Positions 13,693-19,830 of a stretch of DNA of 37,542 nt are shown one piece after another. Both the position numbers and the translations under genes were made by a program. The stretch's first letter is position 1. The number at the start of each line of letters is the position of its first letter. The notes under the pieces are model-generated. The model ran no database searches. It was given only the letters and a program-made list of their open reading frames with translations, and was not told the DNA's origin. Source of the stretch: a virus; IMG/VR virus record IMGVR_UViG_3300017917_004490, positions 1 to 37,542 of that record; one strand, 5' to 3'.

Positions 13693-15289
13693 CTCGATAG
13701 AGGACCAGGTGCGCATCTGCACCGAACGGGCCCTGCGCGAAGGGTGGACCGTCACCCAGGTCTTTTCCGATTACGCCATCAGCGGCGCTGTCCGTGATCG
13801 CCCCGGCCTCAATGCCCTGATTGATCACATTGCCACCGGCCAGGCCGATCAGGTCATGGCCGAAGCGATTGACCGCCTCAGCCGAGATCAGGAAGATCTT
13901 GCCGCCATCCACAAACGGCTGCGATTCCACGGCGCGCGGATATTCACCCTGTCCGAAGGGCCGGTGGATGAACTGCAGATCGGCTTCAAGGGCACCATGG
14001 CCAGCCTGTTCCGCAAGGATCTGGCCGACAAGATACGGCGCGGCCAGTCCGGCCGCGTGGCTGCCGGCCACACCCCCGGCAACATTGTCTACGGCTATCG
14101 CAAGGTCCACCGCATGGACGCCCGCGGCGAACCGATACGCGGCCTGCGAGAGATTGACCCCGAACAGGCCGCCGTCGTCCGTCGCATCTATGCCGAATAC
14201 CTGGCCGGGGAATCGCCACTGGCTATTGCGCGCCGTCTCAATGCCGAAGGCCTGCCCAGCCCGTCCGGCGGGCAATGGACGGTCAGCGCCATCAATGGCG
14301 ATGCGGTGCGCGGCAACGGCATCCTGCACAACGAAATCTACCGGGGCCAGCTGGTCTACAACCGCACAACGATGGTGCGCGATCCTGACAGCCGAAAGCG
14401 CGTGCCACGCGTCAATCCGCCGGATCAGTGGCAACGCCAGCCGGTCGAACACCTGCGCATCGTCAGCGATGATGACTGGGAAGCCGTGCGGCAGCGCAAG
14501 GCGGCCCGGGAAAACTGGGACTTTAACCGGCAGCGGCGGCCCAAGCGCCTGCTCTCGGGCCTGCTGCGGTGCGGCCAGTGTGGTGGTCCCTATGTCGTGA
14601 TCGGCAGCGACAAGTGGGGCTGTGCCCACGCCCGAAGGGCCGGCACCTGCACCAATGGCCGCACGATTGACAGCACCGTTCTGGAACGTCGTGTCACTCA
14701 GGGATTGAAGGCCGGCCTTCTGTCGCCGGAAAGGGTCGCCCGCGTGGTCAAGGCGTACCATGATGAACGCACCCGGCTCGATGCCCAGGCCCGGACAGAA
14801 GCAGCCCGCAACGAACGCAAGGCCGCAGCGCTGGACGCCACCATCGCCCGCCTGGTCGCCGCCGTTGGCGCGGGCGCGGGCGATATCCCGGAGATCGTCG
14901 AAGCCCTGCGCACCGCCCGTGCAGAACGTGACGCCCTACAGGACGCCGCCGCATCGGCCAACGCCGCCCAGGTCATCACCCTGCACCCAGCCATTGCCGA
15001 AGCCTACCGCGCCGCGGTGGAGAACCTGTTCGAAACCCTCGCGGGCGATGACCAGGCAAGCCGCGAAGGCCGAAATGCCATCCGCGCCCTGATCGAAGCC
15101 GTGGTACTCACCCCCAAGCCCGAAAACGAAGGCCGCGGCCTAGACATCGACCTCGAAGGCCGCCTGCCAGACATCCTGAACCTCGCCCAGGGCAAGCCCC
15201 GGCAACGCCGTCAATCCCAAGGTATGTTAAAGGTGGTAGCGGAGGAGGGACTCGAGCTACAGCATACCCTCCGCCGCATCAGGGTCTAA
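13643..15289 (+). CDS. Large serine recombinase (phage integrase)
   Basis: A 548-residue site-specific serine recombinase. The resolvase-type catalytic domain starts MRTAIYARFST with nucleophile Ser10. Arg and Asp residues typical of the family follow (SGAVRDRPGLN, EAIDRLSRDQEDLA). Next comes the recombinase domain (VAAGHTPGNIVYGYRKV, EAVRRIYAEYLAG region), a zinc ribbon (LRCGQCGGPYVVIG, then Cys-Ala-His and a later Cys) and a helical coiled coil. The last 20 or so residues (KVVAEEGLELQ...) are read from a tRNA-3'-end-like sequence, the probable attP. It inserts and excises the prophage. I chose the ATG at 13643 because the catalytic domain begins there. It converges on the Dam gene with stop codons overlapping. 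Confidence 0.93.
   Translation: MRTAIYARFSTQLQKDSSIEDQVRICTERALREGWTVTQVFSDYAISGAVRDRPGLNALIDHIATGQADQVMAEAIDRLSRDQEDLAAIHKRLRFHGARIFTLSEGPVDELQIGFKGTMASLFRKDLADKIRRGQSGRVAAGHTPGNIVYGYRKVHRMDARGEPIRGLREIDPEQAAVVRRIYAEYLAGESPLAIARRLNAEGLPSPSGGQWTVSAINGDAVRGNGILHNEIYRGQLVYNRTTMVRDPDSRKRVPRVNPPDQWQRQPVEHLRIVSDDDWEAVRQRKAARENWDFNRQRRPKRLLSGLLRCGQCGGPYVVIGSDKWGCAHARRAGTCTNGRTIDSTVLERRVTQGLKAGLLSPERVARVVKAYHDERTRLDAQARTEAARNERKAAALDATIARLVAAVGAGAGDIPEIVEALRTARAERDALQDAAASANAAQVITLHPAIAEAYRAAVENLFETLAGDDQASREGRNAIRALIEAVVLTPKPENEGRGLDIDLEGRLPDILNLAQGKPRQRRQSQGMLKVVAEEGLELQHTLRRIRV
15234..15255 (-). other. Probable attP core (tRNA 3'-end-like)
   Basis: Read on the minus strand this stretch has the form TCGAGT (T-loop part), CCCTC (T-stem), CTCCGCT (acceptor strand), A (discriminator), CCA. 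That is exactly the layout of the last 22 bases of a tRNA gene. No tRNA body lies beside it. It is in frame at the 3' end of the recombinase, giving the residues VVAEEGLEL, like the EEGLEP/GFEPTT tails known from prophage recombinases that end in tRNA genes. Phage genes continue on both sides, so this appears to be an intact attP and not a prophage junction. Confidence 0.6.
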
Positions 15290-16128
15290 GCGAGAATACG
15301 AGCCAGTTCGGCTTGCGGCACATTCGATATGACCACCTCTCGGGTGTGTTGAGTCTTATCACCCCCACCCACTGAATAGGTAACATCTACCTCGACCATG
15401 GCAAAGCTGCCGAAGATTCTGCGAACTTCCGGATGATCATTGAGGCTCAACAAAAAACGCCCCTCGATCCGCGCTAATTGAGCCGCCATAGCATCGAACT
15501 GGGATCTGTCGAAAAGGTCGCTGCCGTAGTCCGTTTCGCAGCCGAAATAGGGCGGGTCGAGATAGAAAAGCGTCTCCGGCGTGTCATATCTGGTAACGAA
15601 TTGGTGCCAGGGCAAGCGCTCGATCGTAACCGGCGCCAGTCGCTCGTGAATTGCCTCCAACATGGGCACAAGCTTTGTAAGGTCAAACCCGCTGGAGCCA
15701 TACGGATCGACGCCGAAATTACGGCCGGCCACCTTCCCGCCAAAGGCAAGGCGCTGGAGGTAAAGGAAGCGAGCCGATCTCTCGAGGTCAGTCTGGGTTG
15801 ATGGGTCCACCTTCAGCAGGCGTTCGAAACCGGCCCTGGTCGAAAGCTGGAAGCGCAGCATGTCCAGAAAAGCGACATAATGACGCTGCAGGATGCGGAA
15901 GAAGGTCGCCACGTCTTCTGACCAGTCATTAATGAACTCGGCCTGCGGAACCCGTGTTCGGCGCAAGAAAACGCCACCCATTCCCATAAAGACTTCGCCA
16001 TATCGCCGGTGCGGAAGACGATCGATGGCCCGGCATATCCGGCGGGCCAGCTTGCGCTTGCCGCCGATGTAAGGCGCCGGTGGATGCAACGGGCGCACGA
16101 AATCATCGAAAAGGGGAGTCGACTCCAT
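15286..16128 (-). CDS. D12-class (Dam-like) DNA adenine N6-methyltransferase
   Basis: A 280-residue enzyme. The N-terminal SAM-binding motif is PYIGGKRKLARRI (19-31), followed by a GGVFLRR loop and FINDWSEDVATFFRIL, and the catalytic DPPY is at 191-194. This is the motif order of Dam-type D12 enzymes, which transfer methyl to adenine, commonly in GATC; this one's site is not determined. The start at 16128 excludes a long upstream shadow frame. The gene's base use is clearly lower in GC than its neighbours (about 53-55% over 15301-15420 by hand count), so it looks recently acquired. It may protect phage DNA or reset host methyl signals. Confidence 0.9.
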   Translation of the reverse strand: MESTPLFDDFVRPLHPPAPYIGGKRKLARRICRAIDRLPHRRYGEVFMGMGGVFLRRTRVPQAEFINDWSEDVATFFRILQRHYVAFLDMLRFQLSTRAGFERLLKVDPSTQTDLERSARFLYLQRLAFGGKVAGRNFGVDPYGSSGFDLTKLVPMLEAIHERLAPVTIERLPWHQFVTRYDTPETLFYLDPPYFGCETDYGSDLFDRSQFDAMAAQLARIEGRFLLSLNDHPEVRRIFGSFAMVEVDVTYSVGGGDKTQHTREVVISNVPQAELARILA

Positions 16129-16149
16129 GGGGCATGTCCTTGCATAAGC

Positions 16150-16244
16150 CCACCGCCCTCGCGGGGCGCGGTGGTGGCCTGAAAGGCCGTTCAGGTCATG
16201 ACGGGGTCGACTCCCGTCGGGATGGGCGTTCCTGCGCCCGTCCC
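16150..16244. terminator. Run of hairpins between late genes and Dam gene
   Basis: Four inverted repeats lie in succession: CCACCGC/GCGGTGG (16150-16174), GGCC/GGCC with a 5-base loop (16176-16188), GACGGG/CCCGTC (16200-16218), and a 10-base stem GGGATGGGCG/CGCCCGTCCC with loop TTCCTG (16219-16244). No U-tract follows on either strand, so this is not a classical intrinsic terminator. It may stop or process late mRNA, or be the remnant of a mobile insert beside the acquired Dam gene. Confidence 0.4.
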
Positions 16245-16262
16245 CGCCGCAGCGGTCAGCTA

Positions 16263-16577
16263 TCAGGCCGCGCGAACGCTCAGCCGCGCCCCTGCCGGGA
16301 TGAACAGATAGTACTCCACCCCCGCAAGATACTTGGCGCTGTTGGCCACCGTCGCAGCGACACCCACGCCCACTGCCACGCGGCAATCGGCATCAGTGAC
16401 AAAACGGGCCAGCGCGCCATTGCTCTGGGCGGCACCCGGTACAACCCCGCTGGTGAAATCCAGCTGCTGCGAGTCCCCCAGTTGCTCCGGCAGGATGCCG
16501 ATCGGCACGTCGGCCATGGCGCGGCGCAGCGGGTCAATGCCGTCGGCGGAGTGGTAGGTAACGTCGAGAATAGGCAT
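16263..16577 (-). CDS. Hypothetical late protein
   Basis: A 104-residue protein (MPILDVTYHSADGIDPLRRAMADVPIGIL...). The C-terminal half is beta-rich (VAVGVGVAATVANSAKYLAGVEYYLFIPAGARLSVRAA), the profile of a small virion or decoration protein. No family recognised. AAAGG lies upstream in the 44-base gap after the spanin gene. It is the last gene of the late operon before the hairpin region. Confidence 0.6.
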   Translation of the reverse strand: MPILDVTYHSADGIDPLRRAMADVPIGILPEQLGDSQQLDFTSGVVPGAAQSNGALARFVTDADCRVAVGVGVAATVANSAKYLAGVEYYLFIPAGARLSVRAA

Positions 16578-16621
16578 GGGATCAGCCTTTCACTTGGGTT
16601 GAACAGAAACTCGATCAGAAT

Positions 16622-16906
16622 TCACTCGGCCGCGTCGCGCCAGGCGCGCAGGCCGTCCACCTTCGCCCGGCAGTCGCCCCAGGCGCTGCGCAAGTTCAGG
16701 ATGTAATCCAGCGTCAAGGCGTCCCGCTGGCGCTGGGTTGCCTCTTGCCCGTCACGCGCGGGGATCTCCGGCGCAGTGGGCTCATCGGCACAGATCGTCA
16801 GCTCCGGCGGCGGCAGCGACAGGCGCGGGCGCTCAGCGCCGCAGCCTGTCAAGGCCAGACTTAAGAACGTCATCGCTGCGGCTTGCAGCATCGCGCGCTT
16901 CGGCAT
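16622..16906 (-). CDS. Rz1-like outer-membrane spanin lipoprotein
   Basis: A 94-residue protein with a lipoprotein signal: Lys-Arg N-terminus, hydrophobic core AMTFLSLALT, lipobox Leu-Thr-Gly-Cys with Cys22. The mature part begins with a Pro-rich stretch (RPRLSLPPPEL) typical of Rz1. The start at 16906 lies inside the i-spanin gene in another frame, with GGAG 9 to 12 bases upstream, giving a 74-base overlap. It joins with the i-spanin to fuse inner and outer membrane in the last step of lysis of a Gram-negative host. It is longer at the C-terminus than classic Rz1. Confidence 0.8.
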   Translation of the reverse strand: MPKRAMLQAAAMTFLSLALTGCGAERPRLSLPPPELTICADEPTAPEIPARDGQEATQRQRDALTLDYILNLRSAWGDCRAKVDGLRAWRDAAE

Positions 16907-17126
16907 TTTCACGCTCCACTTCCTGCTTGGTTTCAGTGATGGCCTTTGCCGCATCGCTGGCGGCGGCCGTCTCGATCTCGCGGACCTCTTCCGCCAGCTC
17001 GGCTTCATGCTCCCGTATGACGGACCGGTCATAGAGCGCCTTGGCTGCCCACAGCAGCAACAGCGCCCCCACCAGCCCCAGCCCCGCCTGCGCCCAGCGC
17101 GGCAGGCCCAGCAATTGCGAAATCAT
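16833..17126 (-). CDS. Rz-like inner-membrane spanin
   Basis: A 97-residue protein with one N-terminal transmembrane helix (residues 13-30, AGLGLVGALLLLWAAKAL) and a periplasmic coiled coil (EHEAELAEEVREIETAAASDAAKAITETKQEVE...). This is the i-spanin architecture. It overlaps the holin gene by ATGA at 17123-17126, and the Rz1-like gene is nested in its 3' part. The tandem gives a complete lysis cassette. Confidence 0.8.
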   Translation of the reverse strand: MISQLLGLPRWAQAGLGLVGALLLLWAAKALYDRSVIREHEAELAEEVREIETAAASDAAKAITETKQEVERENAEARDAASRSDDVLKSGLDRLRR

Positions 17127-17401
17127 GTCGTATCTCCCGTGTCGGAATACTCCACGCCGTCCCGGCCCACGCGGAACGTGCGTTTCACCAGCAAGGCCGA
17201 AAATCCGGTCAGCACGATGCCGACCAGGCCCAGCGCGGCTAGGCCCAGGTAGAAGACGAAAGCCAGCGGCGCGTTGCCCAGGTACAGCACCCACAGCGCG
17301 GCGGCGGCATAGATCGTCATGGCCATGCCTCCCCCCGCCAGCAGGATCAGCCCCCAGTTGCGCCGCCGATCGCTGGCCTTGGTGTCGACAAGGTCGCTCA
17401 T
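17123..17401 (-). CDS. Holin-like two-span membrane protein
   Basis: A 92-residue protein with two hydrophobic helices (about 16-38 and 45-70; WGLILLAGGGMAMTIYAAAALWVLYL and FVFYLGLAALGLVGIVLTGFSALLV) and polar, charged ends. Size and form suit a class II holin, which makes the inner-membrane holes that release the endolysin. It sits between the endolysin/small membrane gene and the spanins, with ATGA overlaps both sides. Confidence 0.7.
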   Translation of the reverse strand: MSDLVDTKASDRRRNWGLILLAGGGMAMTIYAAAALWVLYLGNAPLAFVFYLGLAALGLVGIVLTGFSALLVKRTFRVGRDGVEYSDTGDTT

Positions 17402-17502
17402 CCCAGCACCCAAAGCACCAGCAGTGTCGGCCCGCCCAGCAGGGCGACGAGCATGGCCAGATCGCGCAGCGCGCCCAGCCACTTGCGCGTGCGGGGCGTC
17501 AT
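17398..17502 (-). CDS. Tiny single-span membrane protein in lysis cassette
   Basis: A 34-residue protein: basic N-terminus (MTPRTRKWLGALRD) then one transmembrane helix (LAMLVALLGGPTLLVLWVLG). It is fitted between endolysin and holin by ATGA overlaps at both ends. A pinholin or antiholin role is possible; its position and form are all that can be used. Confidence 0.6.
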   Translation of the reverse strand: MTPRTRKWLGALRDLAMLVALLGGPTLLVLWVLG

Positions 17503-18161
17503 GCCGCACCTCCGGCCATCGCCCGGGCCAGCTTCTGGTGATACATGAACCGCTTGTAGGCGGGGCCGTTATAACCCTCGGCAAAGGCCTCGCATGTTGC
17601 CGGATCGGCCGAAAGGGCACGCAGGGCCTTCAACAGACCGAAGGTCTCCACGTATCGCGCCAGCAACTCGTAATGCGCCGCTTCGGATTTCACGGTGGAC
17701 CGCGCCAGTTCAAAGGGCGAAGCAAAGCCCAGCTTGCGCCAGTGCAGCCCCAGCACCTGGAACCGGCCCCAGGATGCCGAGGCAAAGGCCGCCTCCGGGG
17801 CCTTGCCCGCGGCATAGGTAAGCTTCACCCAGCTATCCTCGTTATACCCGCCATAGGCCGGGTTGCTGAACGGCGCGGGCGAATGGCGGCCAGCGGTCTG
17901 CCGGTGGAATAGGTGCCGCTCGAACAACATCTTCGGGCGGCCGAACTTGTCAAAGCCGCTGCCGCTGCTCTCGACTTTCGCCACCGCGCGGATCTGGGCC
18001 GGCTTGCAACCCAGACGGCGGGCAATCGCAGCGATATCGGCATCGCCGGCCGCAGGCGCGGACAGGTTGGTGAACGCCGCCACCAGTCCCGCCCGCGAAG
18101 CCGGCCCCCACAGGCCATCAGCCGCCACCCCGATGGCGGTTTGCAGTTCCTCGATCGTCAT
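17499..18161 (-). CDS. Endolysin, N-acetylmuramidase (DUF3380) family
   Basis: A 220-residue lysin. Residues 1-30 look like a peptidoglycan-binding unit (LQTAIGVAADGLWGPASRAGLVAAF). The catalytic domain of the N-acetylmuramidase/DUF3380 type follows: AVAKVESSGSGF with probable catalytic Glu64, KMLFERHLFHR, SWGRFQVLG and the terminal FAEGYNGPAYKRFMYHQKLARAM. It cleaves the glycan backbone of the host wall. AAGGAG lies 6 bases before the start. There is no signal peptide, so release depends on the holin. Confidence 0.9.
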   Translation of the reverse strand: MTIEELQTAIGVAADGLWGPASRAGLVAAFTNLSAPAAGDADIAAIARRLGCKPAQIRAVAKVESSGSGFDKFGRPKMLFERHLFHRQTAGRHSPAPFSNPAYGGYNEDSWVKLTYAAGKAPEAAFASASWGRFQVLGLHWRKLGFASPFELARSTVKSEAAHYELLARYVETFGLLKALRALSADPATCEAFAEGYNGPAYKRFMYHQKLARAMAGGAA

Positions 18162-18171
18162 GTGTGCTCCT

Positions 18172-18492
18172 TCAGCGCAGGATGTCGGCTGCGCTCTGCT
18201 TGATGGCGAAGACGATTGCCCCCCAGGCCACCACGATGGCCGTCATCACCGGGGCCACCCACTTGATGAACCGCCCCACATTGCGGGCCGTGTCCCAGGC
18301 TTCCACCACGTCCTTCGTGGCATCGGCCGTTTCCTTGACCTCGCCCAGCTGGCGCGCCATGTCGCCCTGCGCTTCGGCCAGGCTGGCTTGCGCCGCAATG
18401 ATCTGGTCCAGCTTTTCGTCCATGGTGGCGAAGCGCTTCCTTCCGACCTCAAGCTGGGCATAGATGTCGGCGTGCGAGGGCTCCCGCCTCAT
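18172..18492 (-). CDS. Coiled-coil protein with C-terminal membrane anchor
   Basis: A 106-residue protein with a long coiled coil (KRFATMDEKLDQIIAAQASLAEAQGDMARQLGEVKETAD) and a C-terminal transmembrane helix (WVAPVMTAIVVAWGAIVFAI). This resembles small phage lysis-associated proteins of the XhlA or DUF1515 kind, but I cannot choose between them. The ATG at 18492 overlaps the previous stop by ATGA. Its place before the endolysin supports a role in lysis. Confidence 0.6.
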   Translation of the reverse strand: MRREPSHADIYAQLEVGRKRFATMDEKLDQIIAAQASLAEAQGDMARQLGEVKETADATKDVVEAWDTARNVGRFIKWVAPVMTAIVVAWGAIVFAIKQSAADILR

Positions 18493-19286
18493 GCCCCGAC
18501 CGCCGTCACAAATGCCGACAGGCGATTGTTCAGGGCCGCCACCTCGGTCGCCGTCAGGGCTGCCCCCCAGTGAAACAGCGCCAGGTTCCGGGTGGAAAAC
18601 CCCGTTGGGACCCCGCTGTTCTGGTTGGCCGCACATACGAGGAAGGGCTGGCTGAACGGCGCTGCTGTCGTCACTGCCGGGGCCGCCAGAAAGGCTCCGT
18701 TCTTGTAGATTTCCGCCGTTGTCGCGTTTGGCTTCACCCAGACGGAATGTCCCACCGAGGTAGCAACTGGCAGGGTCGCTGAAGCCGCATTGGCGTTCGG
18801 ATAAGACTGCACCAGGGTGCCGCTCCGCGCCGCGATGTGCGATCGTGCATAGTGCCCGATATCAGCCTGGTTAAAGGCGCTCACGTCGTTCCGGCACCAC
18901 ACGCCCATGTGCGCGTTGTTCTGGGTGAACTTCGGCGCCACGGCCGTCAGCGGATTCCAGTTCGTGTTGAAATAGCTGTCGACCCCGTTCCCGGTCCACC
19001 CTCGGTCCGTCACGAACGATGGATCGTTGACCGGTGTCAGCACCAGCGAAGGGGCGACGATGTTCGGCAGGCCAGCCTGGAAGTCGTGCACGGTGCCGAT
19101 GCCCAGCCAGTCCAGCTTGCCCCACACGCCGTCCGCCTTGATCCCCCGGATCAGCGCGTCATACAGCGCCTTCCGGCTAGCGGATGGCTGCACCGTCATG
19201 GCGGCGAACAATGCCACGGATGCCGCGTCGAACCCCGCGGCACGCCGCCGCCTGGGAAGCAGCCCCAATCGCCCGAAGTCCCTCAT
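18489..19286 (-). CDS. Tail appendage protein, LamG-like fold suspected
   Basis: A 265-residue late protein. Pattern elements (GHSVWVKPNATTAEIYKNGAFLAAPAV, then FLVCAANQNSG..., LALFHWGAALTATEVAALNNRLSAFVTA) resemble concanavalin/LamG-like jelly-roll domains used in phage tail fibres to bind surfaces; the final ALTATEVAALNNRL helix is typical of this group. It overlaps the gene upstream (DUF4376-like) by ATGA. Host recognition or a virion-associated accessory role is plausible. Confidence 0.65.
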   Translation of the reverse strand: MRDFGRLGLLPRRRRAAGFDAASVALFAAMTVQPSASRKALYDALIRGIKADGVWGKLDWLGIGTVHDFQAGLPNIVAPSLVLTPVNDPSFVTDRGWTGNGVDSYFNTNWNPLTAVAPKFTQNNAHMGVWCRNDVSAFNQADIGHYARSHIAARSGTLVQSYPNANAASATLPVATSVGHSVWVKPNATTAEIYKNGAFLAAPAVTTAAPFSQPFLVCAANQNSGVPTGFSTRNLALFHWGAALTATEVAALNNRLSAFVTAVGA

Positions 19287-19822
19287 GCCCGGCCCCCATT
19301 GCCGCAGGTCCAGCCCGCCATGAAGTCGATCGAAAGCAGGTCATCCACCCCCGCCGCCGCGTCCACGTCCCTGCGGATCTCGCGCGATCGTTCATGAGCC
19401 GCCGCTTCATGCCGGATCATGGCCGCATCCAGCGCGATCAGCCCTTCGGCATCCAGCAAGACTTCGGCGTTACCGGCATCGGTCCAGATGGCAGAGAACT
19501 GCGGATCGCGGGCCGCCAGCGCGGCATTGCGCGAAATTGCCGCACGGGCTTCCGCCGATGCCTGGAACCGGCCCAGCGGGGTCTCGACCAGCCCGCTGAT
19601 CACCTTCTCGCGCTGACGCTTGACCGCTTGCCACACCGCCGTACGCAGGATGTCGGACCGATCTTCGCTGACGATGCTTTCCAGCGTGTTGCCGGCAGGG
19701 ACAATGATCTGCCGCCAGCCATCGGGCGGGTTCTGCAGGAAGGCATCCTCGATCCTGGACGTCCCGTTAAACCATCGGGCCGCGCCATTCTCGATGCCGT
19801 AAATGATCCATGATACCAGCAT
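19283..19822 (-). CDS. DUF4376-like tail fibre associated protein
   Basis: A 179-residue protein. Its C-terminal 110 residues follow the DUF4376 pattern: GRFQASAEARAAISRNAALAA, then WTDAGNAEVLLDAEGLIALDAAMIRHEAAAHERSREIRRDV, ending in an Asp-x-Met-Ala-Gly-Trp stretch. This domain occurs in tail-fibre proteins and fibre-assembly chaperones. The N-terminus (LVSWIIYGIENGAARWFNG) is beta-rich. The ATG at 19822 was chosen because the longer frame to 19960 overlaps the tail hub gene without reason. Confidence 0.7.
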   Translation of the reverse strand: MLVSWIIYGIENGAARWFNGTSRIEDAFLQNPPDGWRQIIVPAGNTLESIVSEDRSDILRTAVWQAVKRQREKVISGLVETPLGRFQASAEARAAISRNAALAARDPQFSAIWTDAGNAEVLLDAEGLIALDAAMIRHEAAAHERSREIRRDVDAAAGVDDLLSIDFMAGWTCGNGGRA

Positions 19823-19830
19823 GATTGCCC

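Noticed and set aside
15234-15255. A complete tRNA gene on the minus strand
   Set aside because: Only the last 22 bases have tRNA form. Upstream on that strand there is no T-stem 5' strand, anticodon arm or acceptor 5' strand, so this is an att core, not a tRNA gene.
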